DNA of 53,595 bases from Pseudopedobacter sp. Its GTDB lineage: Bacteria; Bacteroidota; Bacteroidia; Sphingobacteriales; Sphingobacteriaceae. The notes under the pieces are model-generated. The model saw nothing but the letters and a program-made list of their open reading frames with translations. It did no database searches and was not told where the DNA came from. The stretch covers positions 1 through 53,595 of the forward strand of contig JACMOI010000042.1 in the NCBI GenBank assembly GCA_014378105.1. The letters are read 5' to 3'. Of the stretch, positions 35,613-44,484 are shown piece after piece. How positions within the stretch are numbered: position 1 is the first letter of the stretch; each line of letters starts with the position of its first letter. The translations under genes were made by a program, and so were the position numbers.

Positions 35613-37651
35613 TCGTAAAAACGCCAGCTTATCCCAAATTTAGCCAACTTATACGGCATTGGGTATTGATTTACAGTGTAATAACCTTTGCTAAACCAAC
35701 CTTGATTTGCATAATCATACCTAATAAATAGGTTCGCCCTTTTCCAATTGGTGCGAGCCCAAAGGTCCAAAATAGGATAATTATCAAAACGAGTGTTACT
35801 GGCATTATAAAATTGTCCGATAGCTGGAGCATAAGATGGTGCTGCATATTTGGTATAATACCTTACGTCAAAACCAAAATCAGATTTTAAGACCTTCTTA
35901 AAGAAATCAAAATGAACAAAAAAGCTTTGGAAGCTATATAATTCTGGTATGCGCAAAACGTCTTTAAAATCAGTTTTTTGATAGGTAATGAAGTTTTGAA
36001 AAGTAAATCTCCCGAAATGAAAATCCTTTTTAAGACTAAATTTTAATAGATTAATATTACTCCCAAACTCGGCAGGATAAGCGTCGCCGTTTGTACCTGC
36101 AATAAAATAGTGATAATTACTAATTAAGAAATACTCGACCTTAGCCTGAAAAGAATATTTTGGAATCACGTAAGCAAAACCTAAATGTTGTGTTTTTTGA
36201 CGATCAAAATTTAAATTCCAAGCATAATGATTAGAAATTTGTCTTTCATAAATAAAAGCCGGACTTTGGTTTTGTGAATACGCGTTCAAAATCACACTTC
36301 CTATTTTATTACCTAACTTAATTTCTGAAGTGGCCTCATATAAGAAATCACCTGCATTTTTACCCTGAATAATTTGTTGTATCTTAAAATTTAAACTCGC
36401 CTTATCGCTAAAACCATAATCAGCATCACCTTTTAAGGTGACGTTCTGAAAGTTCGCTTTAAAATTATATTGTTGATATTTATAAAAATCATGCTGTATT
36501 CCCACATTTACTTTTAACTCGTTACGCAAAAAAGACACGCTCTTGCCTCGTAGGTAAAAACTATAATTAAACTCGTTTTGTAAATGAGTGACCAGCGTAG
36601 AATCTGATGTTTTTGAAGAATCACGATAGATGTAATAATTGTTGAGCAATCCACTACCCTGATCTACCCTTCCGTTATCTGTAAAAAAATATTTTTGGGT
36701 ATTATAAAGCAGCTTATAGCTTATCCTTTGAGTTGGCAAAACTGCAGAACTACTATCGCTAGCATCAATATTTCTTTGCTTTCCAATATTATAAAACTGC
36801 CTAATATAAATACTATTGTTACGCCAATTATGCTTGGCCGAGTTTAACCGGACTTGTTCATACTCGGGAGAAACTTTTGTGCCTACTGTAAAAATAGAAT
36901 CGTTATAAATGGATCCATTATCACGACTTTTTAGATTGTTAAAAGCAGCATTTGCTAAAAGTGTATATCGCTTATTTTTAGAACTATACCAGGTCCATAA
37001 AGCCCCATTCAAATGATTCACCATCAAACTATCGGCCTGCCGGTAGGGTGAACCATAAAATGCTCTTGAGCCCAATTTGTAAAAACTTGCACCTATATTC
37101 CAATTTGGTTTCACATTTTGAGAGTGAATAACATGGAATTGCTGCTCAGCATTTCTACCCATTGGATTTTGGTAGTATAACTCGGTATATGGAGACCTTG
37201 CCTGATAATAAACTATATCTTCGGGAACCATTAAATATCGGTCATAATAATGATAGCCCACATCAAAACCAATTGTTTTTGTCGGTTGAAATAGAAGATC
37301 GCGATAAGCCAAGCCATTTAAGCCTAAATTCATCGTTGGATTTTCAGGTTTATCAATTACTCTGTAACGTTGAAAATCTTTAGTAGTGGTATCTAATGTG
37401 AATAGCCTTACGCTATCCCTTAAAAACTCCTCTTTAGTAAATTTGATAAATTTTGAGGTATAGATAACCGAATCCTTTTTTGAATTCAAACGGGCCCTAA
37501 TAGAATCTATATTTTCATTGGTATTACCTTTAGGCTTTCCCCCATTATTTTCATTTGTATTAGTTCTTAATGGTCGTTGACCGGGTAAAATTTGTCCAAA
37601 AGAAAATTTGACAAAAGCAATAAAAAAGAAAATTAATAAAAGCCTTTTCAA
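35609..37651 (-). CDS. Putative outer-membrane porin (Porin_10-type beta-barrel)
   Basis: A 680-residue protein with a signal peptide (LLIFFFIAFVKFSFGQ). An Asn-rich linker (NTNENNGGKPKGNTNEN) is followed by a long series of aromatic, alternating beta-strands typical of an outer-membrane barrel (for example RYTLLANAAFNN, SYKLLYNTQKYFFT, FHFGRFTFQNFITYQKT), ending in FGISWRFYD. The size and pattern match the Bacteroidota family annotated putative porin. The strand count suggests a large barrel; the substrate is unknown. It is the last gene after lpxK and purine nucleoside phosphorylase, 2 bases downstream of the latter. Confidence 0.85.
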   Translation of the reverse strand: MKRLLLIFFFIAFVKFSFGQILPGQRPLRTNTNENNGGKPKGNTNENIDSIRARLNSKKDSVIYTSKFIKFTKEEFLRDSVRLFTLDTTTKDFQRYRVIDKPENPTMNLGLNGLAYRDLLFQPTKTIGFDVGYHYYDRYLMVPEDIVYYQARSPYTELYYQNPMGRNAEQQFHVIHSQNVKPNWNIGASFYKLGSRAFYGSPYRQADSLMVNHLNGALWTWYSSKNKRYTLLANAAFNNLKSRDNGSIYNDSIFTVGTKVSPEYEQVRLNSAKHNWRNNSIYIRQFYNIGKQRNIDASDSSSAVLPTQRISYKLLYNTQKYFFTDNGRVDQGSGLLNNYYIYRDSSKTSDSTLVTHLQNEFNYSFYLRGKSVSFLRNELKVNVGIQHDFYKYQQYNFKANFQNVTLKGDADYGFSDKASLNFKIQQIIQGKNAGDFLYEATSEIKLGNKIGSVILNAYSQNQSPAFIYERQISNHYAWNLNFDRQKTQHLGFAYVIPKYSFQAKVEYFLISNYHYFIAGTNGDAYPAEFGSNINLLKFSLKKDFHFGRFTFQNFITYQKTDFKDVLRIPELYSFQSFFVHFDFFKKVLKSDFGFDVRYYTKYAAPSYAPAIGQFYNASNTRFDNYPILDLWARTNWKRANLFIRYDYANQGWFSKGYYTVNQYPMPYKLAKFGISWRFYD

Positions 37652-37653
37652 GA

Positions 37654-38469
37654 TTATAGTTGTAGTAACAGCTCTTTCAAAATGATTGTCATTTTAGGTT
37701 CTGCCTCGCTGGCAATTTTAATAATATCGGCAACTGAAACTGGTTTTAAAGTTTCTGGAAAACCTTCATCTGTTAAAACTGATATTGCAAATACGGGTAA
37801 ACTCATGTGATTAGCTACAATCACTTCCGGGACGGTACTCATTCCTACGGCGTCTGCACCAATAATTCTCAGGAATTTATACTCTGCTTTAGTCTCTAAA
37901 TTAGGACCAGTTACTGATACATAAACTCCTTTATGGCAGGTTATTTTTTTATCCTTTGCAATTTGCAATGCCTTTTTAATCATTTCAGCATCGTAAGGTG
38001 CACTCATATCAGGAAAACGAGGCCCTAATTCTTCGTAATTAGTGCCCACTAAAGGATTGTGCGGTTGCAAATTAATATGATCTTCAATCACCATTAAATC
38101 GCCCTTTCTAAATTCGGGATTTAAAGCTCCACTAGCATTAGAAACAAACAATTTCTCGATACCTAACATCTTCAAAACCCTTACTGGGAATGTAATTTGT
38201 TTCATATCATAACCTTCATAGAAATGCAACCGACCCTGCATTGCTACCACTTTCTTTCCCGAAAGCTCCCCAAATATTAGCTTACCCGAGTGAAACTCCA
38301 AAGTAGATATTGGGAAGTTTGGAATATTTGAATACATTAACTGATATTCAATTTTAATCTCGTTTACCAAAGCACCTAAACCAGTACCTAAAATAATTCC
38401 GATCTCAGGGTTAAAATCCCCTATTCTATGTTTTATAAATTCAACTGATTCTCTGATTTGATTGAGCAT
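37654..38469 (-). CDS. Purine-nucleoside phosphorylase (trimeric class)
   Basis: A 271-residue enzyme that splits purine nucleosides with phosphate. Motifs of the trimeric PNP family: IILGTGLGALV (phosphate loop), HSGKLIFGEL, MQGRLHFYEGYD, VSNASGALNPEF, VYVSVTGPNLETKAEY and ADAVGMSTVPEVIVA. It is cytoplasmic purine salvage. The start lies 29 bases inside the end of lpxK, so translation is probably coupled; the porin gene follows. Confidence 0.95.
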   Translation of the reverse strand: MLNQIRESVEFIKHRIGDFNPEIGIILGTGLGALVNEIKIEYQLMYSNIPNFPISTLEFHSGKLIFGELSGKKVVAMQGRLHFYEGYDMKQITFPVRVLKMLGIEKLFVSNASGALNPEFRKGDLMVIEDHINLQPHNPLVGTNYEELGPRFPDMSAPYDAEMIKKALQIAKDKKITCHKGVYVSVTGPNLETKAEYKFLRIIGADAVGMSTVPEVIVANHMSLPVFAISVLTDEGFPETLKPVSVADIIKIASEAEPKMTIILKELLLQL

Positions 38470-39508
38470 ATTCTTTAATTATTTTATCAAATTCTGTTTT
38501 CCCATTAGCCATAAAGTCAACGGCTATTGGCCAAGCATAAATAGGTAAGTTTTTAATGTTTTCACTGATTTCGACAGACCTTAAACGTACCGCATCCTTT
38601 TGTGTTGTGATGATGATTTTATGATCCCCCGGTAAAGCATCGAAATCTTGTGCAAGTTTAAGCATATTTTTTGTGCTAAAGATGTGATGATCTGGATAAC
38701 AATGATGCGTAATATGTGAAGTATATTTTTTGATTTGATGTAAAAATGGTTTCGTTTTAGCAATACCAGTAATTAATAAAACTTGCATCTGTGTATCGCC
38801 AACATCTAATTTATAGTCTGAGTTATCAAAAACTCCTTTTAGTTTTTGATAGTAATGAACGTTGGAAAAAAATACCTTTTGATCTGGAGTTAAACTTAAT
38901 GATTGGATGATTTTCTCTTGTTTAGATTGATTTAAATCGGCAGGACATTTAGAAATAATAATAATTTGCGCTCTTTTTCTCTCAGCAAAAGATTCTCGAT
39001 AATTACCAGTAGGTAACATTATTTTTAGTTTCTTTAATTGATGATAATCAAATAGTAAAATATTTAAACCTGGTTTTACCGCCCGGTGTTGAAAAGCATC
39101 ATCCATCAGTATTAATTGATGATTTTTCTGAATCTCATGAACGCCAAAAACTCTATCTTCACACACTGTCACACTGATGTCTTTAAAGTTTTGTTTAATT
39201 TGCAAAGGCTCATCTCCAGATTGAGTAGCGTCATCATCGGGTTTAACCCATCTAAAACCTTTTGTTTTTCTGCCATAACCTCTACTTAAAGTTGATAGTT
39301 TAAAATCATCTTTTAACAATCGAATCAAGTATTCTACCATTGGCGTTTTCCCTGACCCTCCAACCTCCAGATTTCCTACAGAAATGATTGGAATAGTAAA
39401 AGATTGGCTTTTAAAAATCCCGTAATCATATAACCAATTGCGGCAAGCAATGATTAAGCTATAAATTAAAGAAAATGGCAATAAAAGCCATCTTAAAATC
39501 TGTATCAA
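38441..39508 (-). CDS. lpxK: Tetraacyldisaccharide 4'-kinase
   Basis: A ~355-residue membrane-anchored kinase that phosphorylates the lipid A disaccharide at the 4' position. It has an N-terminal helix (LRWLLLPFSLIYSLII), Walker A loop VGNLEVGGSGKTPMVEYL, LSRGYGRKTKGF and the Walker-B-like LMDDAFQHR. No ATG is available; TTG codons at 39508 and 39541 are the candidates. I prefer 39508 because it gives MIQILRWLLLPF, the usual distance before the anchor helix, and leaves about 50 bases to the divergent hydrolase gene instead of 11-20. Confidence 0.93.
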   Translation of the reverse strand: MIQILRWLLLPFSLIYSLIIACRNWLYDYGIFKSQSFTIPIISVGNLEVGGSGKTPMVEYLIRLLKDDFKLSTLSRGYGRKTKGFRWVKPDDDATQSGDEPLQIKQNFKDISVTVCEDRVFGVHEIQKNHQLILMDDAFQHRAVKPGLNILLFDYHQLKKLKIMLPTGNYRESFAERKRAQIIIISKCPADLNQSKQEKIIQSLSLTPDQKVFFSNVHYYQKLKGVFDNSDYKLDVGDTQMQVLLITGIAKTKPFLHQIKKYTSHITHHCYPDHHIFSTKNMLKLAQDFDALPGDHKIIITTQKDAVRLRSVEISENIKNLPIYAWPIAVDFMANGKTEFDKIIKEYAQSNQRIS

Positions 39509-39561
39509 ATTAAATCCTTTAAGATTTGTAAATTTAACCAAATTTAAATATCATGTCATAT

Positions 39562-40467
39562 ATGAATAAGATTTTCGTCATTCTATTGGCCATTTGTTTT
39601 CCTTTCTTGAGTTTCGCTCAAAAAACAGATAAAAATTTGCAAAATAAATTGGTTCAATTGGTGGATGGTTTTAATGGCGACGTTGGTATTTATGTGAAAA
39701 ACCTAAAGACTGGCAAAATAGCACAGTTTAATGCTGACAGTCTTTTCCCTACTGCTAGCATGATTAAAGTACCCATCATGTGTGGGGTGTTTGATGAGAT
39801 TCAGAAAGGAAATTTAGATTATCATTCAAATTTAATTTATAAAGATAGTTTGCTTTACGCTGGAGAAGACATTCTTGGTTCCTTTAAAGACGGCGAAAAA
39901 ATAGCTTTAAGTAAAGTGCAGATGTTAAGCATCACCACCAGTGACAACACCGCTAGTTTATGGTTACAGAAATTAGTTAGTGGAGAAAAAATTAACGAAT
40001 GGCTAGATTCAAATGGCTTTAAAGCAACCAGGATAAACTCTAGAACTTTAGGTAGATCTGACTTTCAGAAAAAATACGGTTGGGGAATGACCTCTCCGAA
40101 AGAAATGGCCCAACTAGTTATCAAAATTAGAAATGGAGCGGCTGTTAGTACAGCAGCTAGTGAAAGAATGTATCGTAATATGGCAAGGATTTATTGGGAT
40201 AGGGAAGCGTTATCTGAAATACCTCCCTATGTTCATACTGCTTCTAAACAGGGAGCTGTCGATGCCGCCCGTTCAGAAGTTGTTTTGGTAAATGCACCAC
40301 ATGGAGATTATGCTTTTTGTATCACCACTAAAAACCAAAAAGACCAAAGTTGGGCAAATAACAATGAAGGTTATGTTTTAATTAGAAAATTATCAGCTCT
40401 TTTGTGGCACTATTATGAGCCAAATTCAGATTGGAAACCTGCTGAAGGTATGGAGAAATATAACTAA
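39562..40467 (+). CDS. Class A beta-lactamase-fold serine hydrolase with altered active site
   Basis: About 302 residues with a signal peptide ending LSFAQ. Numbered from the alternative ATG at 39553, Ser69-x-x-Lys72 lies in TASMIKVP and Ser130-Asp-Asn in TTSDNTAS, so the acylating machinery is present. The KTG box is KQG (residues 232-234), and the omega-loop region (SRTLGRSDFQKKYGWG) shows no Glu at the deacylating position of true class A enzymes. It is therefore probably a penicillin-recognising peptidase or esterase rather than an efficient beta-lactamase. I chose the second ATG because MNKIF gives a normal signal-peptide start. Confidence 0.85.
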   Translation: MNKIFVILLAICFPFLSFAQKTDKNLQNKLVQLVDGFNGDVGIYVKNLKTGKIAQFNADSLFPTASMIKVPIMCGVFDEIQKGNLDYHSNLIYKDSLLYAGEDILGSFKDGEKIALSKVQMLSITTSDNTASLWLQKLVSGEKINEWLDSNGFKATRINSRTLGRSDFQKKYGWGMTSPKEMAQLVIKIRNGAAVSTAASERMYRNMARIYWDREALSEIPPYVHTASKQGAVDAARSEVVLVNAPHGDYAFCITTKNQKDQSWANNNEGYVLIRKLSALLWHYYEPNSDWKPAEGMEKYN

Positions 40468-40540
40468 GCGAATAGATGCTTCATCAACGTTAAAACAATA
40501 TGTCATTTGTATTGATTTTCTTTGATAAAGAAATATAACG

Positions 40541-41272
40541 ATGAAAAATTATATCCCAATAATAGGGTGTCTATTATTTAGCCAAATTGGTTGTACACAA
40601 ACCATCAAACAAAAAAACACCACCCAAACTGATAGCGTTTATCAATATAAAAATTCGGGTAGGGATGGTATAGGAAAAATTTATCAGGGAAGAGAGATTT
40701 CTTATGTGATGGATGCTGCAGGTGCAAACTGGCTGGAGCGTAATGATAGAAATGAAGAAGAAAACACTACCCTTTCCATCAATAACTTACCCATTAATAA
40801 TAAAAGTGTAGTTGCGGACATTGGTGCAGGCAGCGGATATTATTCTTTTAGGATAGCACAAAAAGTAACTGAGGGGAAAGTTTATGCTATTGAAATTCAG
40901 GATGATTTTATCAAATTATTGAAGAAGAACAAACAAGAAATAGGAGTTAAAAATGTTGAAATTATAAAGGGAACAGAAAAAAATCCTAACCTACCTGCAA
41001 ACTCCATAGATTTAGCCATTATGGTAGATGTTTACCACGAGTTGGCTTATCCGCAAGAAATGCTATCGGCATTAGCCAAAGCATTAAAACCCAATGGAAA
41101 AATTTTATTATTGGAATATCGAGCAGAAGACCCAAATATTGCCATTAAAGAATTGCATAAAATGAGCGTGAAACAAGTAAATAAAGAAATGGCAACAAAT
41201 GGTTTTAAGCTTTATAAAAGAGAAGAATTTTTACCAATACAGCATTTCTTACTGTATGAAAAAGCAAAATGA
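40541..41272 (+). CDS. Exported class I SAM-dependent methyltransferase-like protein
   Basis: A 243-residue protein with a signal sequence (MKNYIPIIGCLLFSQIGC, possible lipidation Cys18 though the lipobox is imperfect). It is followed by a methyltransferase domain: GREISYVMDAAGANWLER, VVADIGAGSGYYSFRIA (motif I), YAIEIQDDFI (motif II acidic residue), LAIMVDVYHELAYP and ALKPNGKILLLEYR. Such domains bind SAM, which is normally cytoplasmic, so export is puzzling. Similar exported methyltransferases occur in Bacteroidota; their substrate is unknown. Confidence 0.85.
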   Translation: MKNYIPIIGCLLFSQIGCTQTIKQKNTTQTDSVYQYKNSGRDGIGKIYQGREISYVMDAAGANWLERNDRNEEENTTLSINNLPINNKSVVADIGAGSGYYSFRIAQKVTEGKVYAIEIQDDFIKLLKKNKQEIGVKNVEIIKGTEKNPNLPANSIDLAIMVDVYHELAYPQEMLSALAKALKPNGKILLLEYRAEDPNIAIKELHKMSVKQVNKEMATNGFKLYKREEFLPIQHFLLYEKAK

Positions 41273-41339
41273 TCTATATCATACAAAACCTTTAAAACCA
41301 TATAGTTTTAAAGATTTTGATTCTAATTTAACTTTAAAA

Positions 41340-42122
41340 CTATTTATAAATCTCGTTTAACAAACCAGCTAATCTAATACCAGCTTGTTGAATACGCATT
41401 TTGTATAATTCTGAATGTTTCGGATAATAGGTATAGTCCAAAGTAGCGTTTACTTCAATTTCTTTGTACAAAGTATCTGAAATCTGGTAAGACTCATATA
41501 GCCATTTAATCATCGAATCGCTTTGCCATTTCTTTATTTTAGGATCGCTGATATGATCTAATGCTGTAGCCATTTCAGTAAAAGTAAATCCATTATATTC
41601 TACTAAACCACTATCCCATAAAGAATGAAGGTTAGAATCTTTACCCTGAAACTTTAACTTAATATCATTACCTCCTTTATCTTCAGCCCTACTTACATGC
41701 ATGGGTTGGTGTAAATCTCCAACAAAATGGATGATCATTTTCAAAGCAAAAATCTTTTCTGCTTTTGTACTTTTTGGATCTTTCAATTGTGCTTTCATCT
41801 TTAATAAAGCATTATAAACATTCGCAGAAGTATCCGATAAAACAGTTTTCTTAAATTCACTGAAAGTCAAACCTTCTTTAACATTTAAGTAGTGCCAAGA
41901 ACCAGTGTATTTATAATCAGATGAATATCTAATTTCATCAGCATAAGTGCTTACAATAGGCATATCTTCAGTTCCTAATAAAGCGTTTACTGCTGCTTTC
42001 GCCTTCGGGCTTAAATGATTTTGAGCTATTTTTGCAATAGAACGGTGGGCAACTACACCCCACGAAATTAGAGAACAAGCTATTGCTACAAGTAAAAAAG
42101 GAAAAATTCTTTTGCTATTCAT
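41340..42122 (-). CDS. S1/P1-type nuclease
   Basis: About 260 residues from ATG 42122, preferred over a TTG at 42140. A signal peptide ending near SLISWG leads to a trinuclear-zinc nuclease: an N-terminal Trp and His (SWGVVAHRSIAKIAQNHL), Asp in TYADEIR, His in GSWHYLN, HFVGDLHQPMHVS, and NLHSLWDSGLVE. These are the metal ligands of the S1/P1 family, which cut single-stranded DNA and RNA in the periplasm or outside the cell. A minus-strand TATATTTG (42138-42145) may be its -7 element with a short leader. Confidence 0.92.
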   Translation of the reverse strand: MNSKRIFPFLLVAIACSLISWGVVAHRSIAKIAQNHLSPKAKAAVNALLGTEDMPIVSTYADEIRYSSDYKYTGSWHYLNVKEGLTFSEFKKTVLSDTSANVYNALLKMKAQLKDPKSTKAEKIFALKMIIHFVGDLHQPMHVSRAEDKGGNDIKLKFQGKDSNLHSLWDSGLVEYNGFTFTEMATALDHISDPKIKKWQSDSMIKWLYESYQISDTLYKEIEVNATLDYTYYPKHSELYKMRIQQAGIRLAGLLNEIYK

Positions 42123-42230
42123 GATTAAATATTTGTTCAAATATATGCTATCCTATTAATATTAAAGTATCAAATACTAATGTTAACACACACTTTACAC
42201 ATTTAAGCCCGTTCAGCTAAATACCACCTC

Positions 42231-42248
42231 ATGTCAATGAATTGACAT
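42231..42248. promoter_or_regulatory. 18-bp dyad upstream of pruA
   Basis: ATGTCAAT-GA-ATTGACAT: perfect 8-bp arms around 2 bases, 54 bases before the pruA ATG and overlapping its likely -33 region. This is the size and symmetry of a dimeric repressor or activator site. The binding factor is not identifiable from the sequence. Confidence 0.5.
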
Positions 42249-42268
42249 ATATATAAGGTTGAAATTCC

Positions 42269-42276
42269 TATCTTTG
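42269..42276 (+). promoter_or_regulatory. Likely -7 promoter element of pruA
   Basis: TATCTTTG fits TAnnTTTG. TTG at 42242-42244, inside the 18-bp dyad, lies 24 bases upstream, slightly longer than the usual spacing. Transcription would start near 42283, about 19 bases before the ATG. Confidence 0.45.
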
Positions 42277-42301
42277 AGCGAATCAATAAAACCCATATTT
42301 T

Positions 42302-43936
42302 ATGCTTAAAGGATTTTTTAAGGTACCTACACCAACTAACGAACCTATTTATAGTTATGCCCCGGGCAGTAAAGAAAAAGCACTTTTAAAAGCCGCTTTG
42401 GCAGAAGCCAGAAGTAAACAAATAGACATTCCTATGTATATAGGTGCAGAGGAAATTAAAACTTCTCATAAAAAACCTTTATCGCCGCCTCATGATCATC
42501 AGCATCTACTAGGTCATTTCAGTTATGGCGATAAAAGTCATGTGACTAAAGCTATTGAAGCTGCTTTAGCTGCAAAAAAAGATTGGGAGGAACTTGGCTG
42601 GGAACATAGAGCTGCTATATTTTTAAAAGCTGCAGATTTAATTGTAAGCAAGTACCGTTATGAGTTAAATGCAGCTACCATGTTAGGTCAATCTAAAAAC
42701 GCCTTTCAGGCGGAGATTGATGCGGCTTGCGAGTTAATAGATTTCTTAAGATTTAACGTGAGTTATATGGCTGATATTTATCAGCAACAACCTCCTGTTT
42801 CTCCTGCTGGTGTTTGGAATCGCTTAGAGCAACGTCCGTTAGAAGGATTCATTTTTGCTTTAACACCATTTAATTTCACCGCTATTGCAGGAAATTTACC
42901 TACTTCATGTGCCATGATGGGTAACGTAGTCGTTTGGAAACCCGCAGACACACAGGTTTATGCGGCTAATGTGTTGATGAAGATTTTTAAGGAAGCTGGT
43001 ATGCCTGATGGGGTAATTAATTTGATTTATGCAGACGGACCAGAAGTTGGTGAGGTAGTTTTTAATCATCCTGATTTTGCTGGAATTCACTTCACAGGTT
43101 CTACAGCAGTATTCCAAACCATCTGGAAAACTATCGGAACTAACATTCATAAATATAAAAGCTATCCACGTATTGTAGGGGAAACTGGCGGAAAAGATTT
43201 TATTTTAGTTCATCCTTCTGCGGATGCTAAAGCTGCAGCAACGGGTATTGTTCGTGGAGCTTTTGAATATCAAGGACAAAAATGTTCTGCTGCTTCTAGA
43301 ACGTACATACCAAAATCGTTATGGCTAGCGATGAAAGAAATGATGTTGAAGGATATTGCCACTTTTAAAATGGGTGGAACAGAAGACTTTACTAACTTCA
43401 TCAATGCCGTCATCGATGAAAAATCTTTTGATAAATTGTCAAAATACTTAGACCAAGCAAAGAAAGATAAAGGAGTGGAAATTATTTGCGGCGGTGGCTA
43501 TGACAAATCTAAAGGCTACTTTATCGAACCTACTATTATTGTAGCTGATGACCCAAAATATACCACGATGTGCGAAGAATTATTCGGACCAGTTTTAACA
43601 ATTTATGTTTATGAGGATGCTAAATTTTCTGAAACTTTAAAGTTGATTGATCAAACTTCTCCTTATGCATTAACCGGCGCAATTTTCGCTCAGGACAGAT
43701 ATGCCATTGAAGAAGCCTCTATCGCTTTAAAAAATTCTGCTGGAAACTTTTATATCAATGATAAATGTACCGGAGCTGTGGTTGGCCAACAACCTTTTGG
43801 TGGTGCCAGAGGTTCTGGAACGAATGATAAAGCTGGAGCAATGGTTAATCTATTGCGCTGGGTTTCTCCAAGAACCATCAAAGAGACTTTCGATCCACCA
43901 ACCGATTATAGATACCCATTCTTAAGTGAAGAATAA
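42302..43936 (+). CDS. pruA: L-glutamate gamma-semialdehyde dehydrogenase (1-pyrroline-5-carboxylate dehydrogenase)
   Basis: A 544-residue aldehyde dehydrogenase that oxidises glutamate semialdehyde to glutamate, the second step of proline breakdown. Catalytic Glu lies in VGETGGKDF and Cys in FEYQGQKCSAASR; FALTPFNFTAIAGNLPTSCA and FGPVLTIYVYED are further P5C dehydrogenase motifs. The length matches the monofunctional enzyme, without a proline dehydrogenase domain. It is monocistronic, with an upstream dyad that suggests specific regulation and a strong terminator downstream. Confidence 0.96.
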   Translation: MLKGFFKVPTPTNEPIYSYAPGSKEKALLKAALAEARSKQIDIPMYIGAEEIKTSHKKPLSPPHDHQHLLGHFSYGDKSHVTKAIEAALAAKKDWEELGWEHRAAIFLKAADLIVSKYRYELNAATMLGQSKNAFQAEIDAACELIDFLRFNVSYMADIYQQQPPVSPAGVWNRLEQRPLEGFIFALTPFNFTAIAGNLPTSCAMMGNVVVWKPADTQVYAANVLMKIFKEAGMPDGVINLIYADGPEVGEVVFNHPDFAGIHFTGSTAVFQTIWKTIGTNIHKYKSYPRIVGETGGKDFILVHPSADAKAAATGIVRGAFEYQGQKCSAASRTYIPKSLWLAMKEMMLKDIATFKMGGTEDFTNFINAVIDEKSFDKLSKYLDQAKKDKGVEIICGGGYDKSKGYFIEPTIIVADDPKYTTMCEELFGPVLTIYVYEDAKFSETLKLIDQTSPYALTGAIFAQDRYAIEEASIALKNSAGNFYINDKCTGAVVGQQPFGGARGSGTNDKAGAMVNLLRWVSPRTIKETFDPPTDYRYPFLSEE

Positions 43937-43940
43937 ATAA

Positions 43941-43972
43941 AAAAGAGCTCCTAAAATTAGGAGCTTTTTTTT
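43941..43972. terminator. Bidirectional terminator after pruA
   Basis: AGCTCCTAA and TTAGGAGCT form a perfect 9-bp stem with a 2-base loop, A run before and T run after. It serves pruA and the convergent lipoprotein gene. Confidence 0.85.
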
Positions 43973-43973
43973 A

Positions 43974-44420
43974 TTATTGATATTTGATATCGTAAACTTT
44001 CCACACTTTCAGGGTGTCCACACTACTTTTCCTCAATGTAATTTGTGTGTTCATTTTTTTCTGTCCCGAGCTTATCACCGCATCCATTGTACTATAAACA
44101 GATCTTGCAGCTCCTTCTATTGAATTTTTCTTTACGTCTAAGTTAAAATCAGGATAGTTTTTTAAACTATCTGACAATCTCATCATCATGGCATTCCCTT
44201 GTTGTGTATCCATACATTGTTGAGCAGATTCGTGTTGATTCTTACTCAATGCATCAAAAAATTCCTTCGTTACTTTTACAGTTTTATCGGTATCCTGTGG
44301 AGAAGAAGAACGATTCATTGAGTCAGTCAACAAATCGCTAGTTTGTTCTTGATTTTTGATTTGATTCTGACAGGCAGCGAAACTCAATAGCAAGCCGCAT
44401 CCAATTATTAAATACTTCAT
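43974..44420 (-). CDS. Small lipoprotein, function unknown
   Basis: About 148 residues from ATG 44420 (MKYLIIGCGLLLSFAACQN), preferred over an upstream ATG at 44444 because it gives a normal lipoprotein signal with Cys at about residue 17. A Ser/Asp-rich linker is followed by a ~100-residue domain (KTVKVTKEFFDALSKNQHES, then LDVKKNSIEGAARSVYST, WKVYDIKYQ). Its helix-then-strand pattern recalls NTF2-like DUF4878 lipoproteins, but this is a guess. It is downstream of aguA by 64 bases on the same strand. Confidence 0.75.
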   Translation of the reverse strand: MKYLIIGCGLLLSFAACQNQIKNQEQTSDLLTDSMNRSSSPQDTDKTVKVTKEFFDALSKNQHESAQQCMDTQQGNAMMMRLSDSLKNYPDFNLDVKKNSIEGAARSVYSTMDAVISSGQKKMNTQITLRKSSVDTLKVWKVYDIKYQ

Positions 44421-44484
44421 CTTCCTTTTTTTTATTGAGTGCAATTATCCTGCCCTAAATAAAAAGCGTGAAGATAATAAGGCT

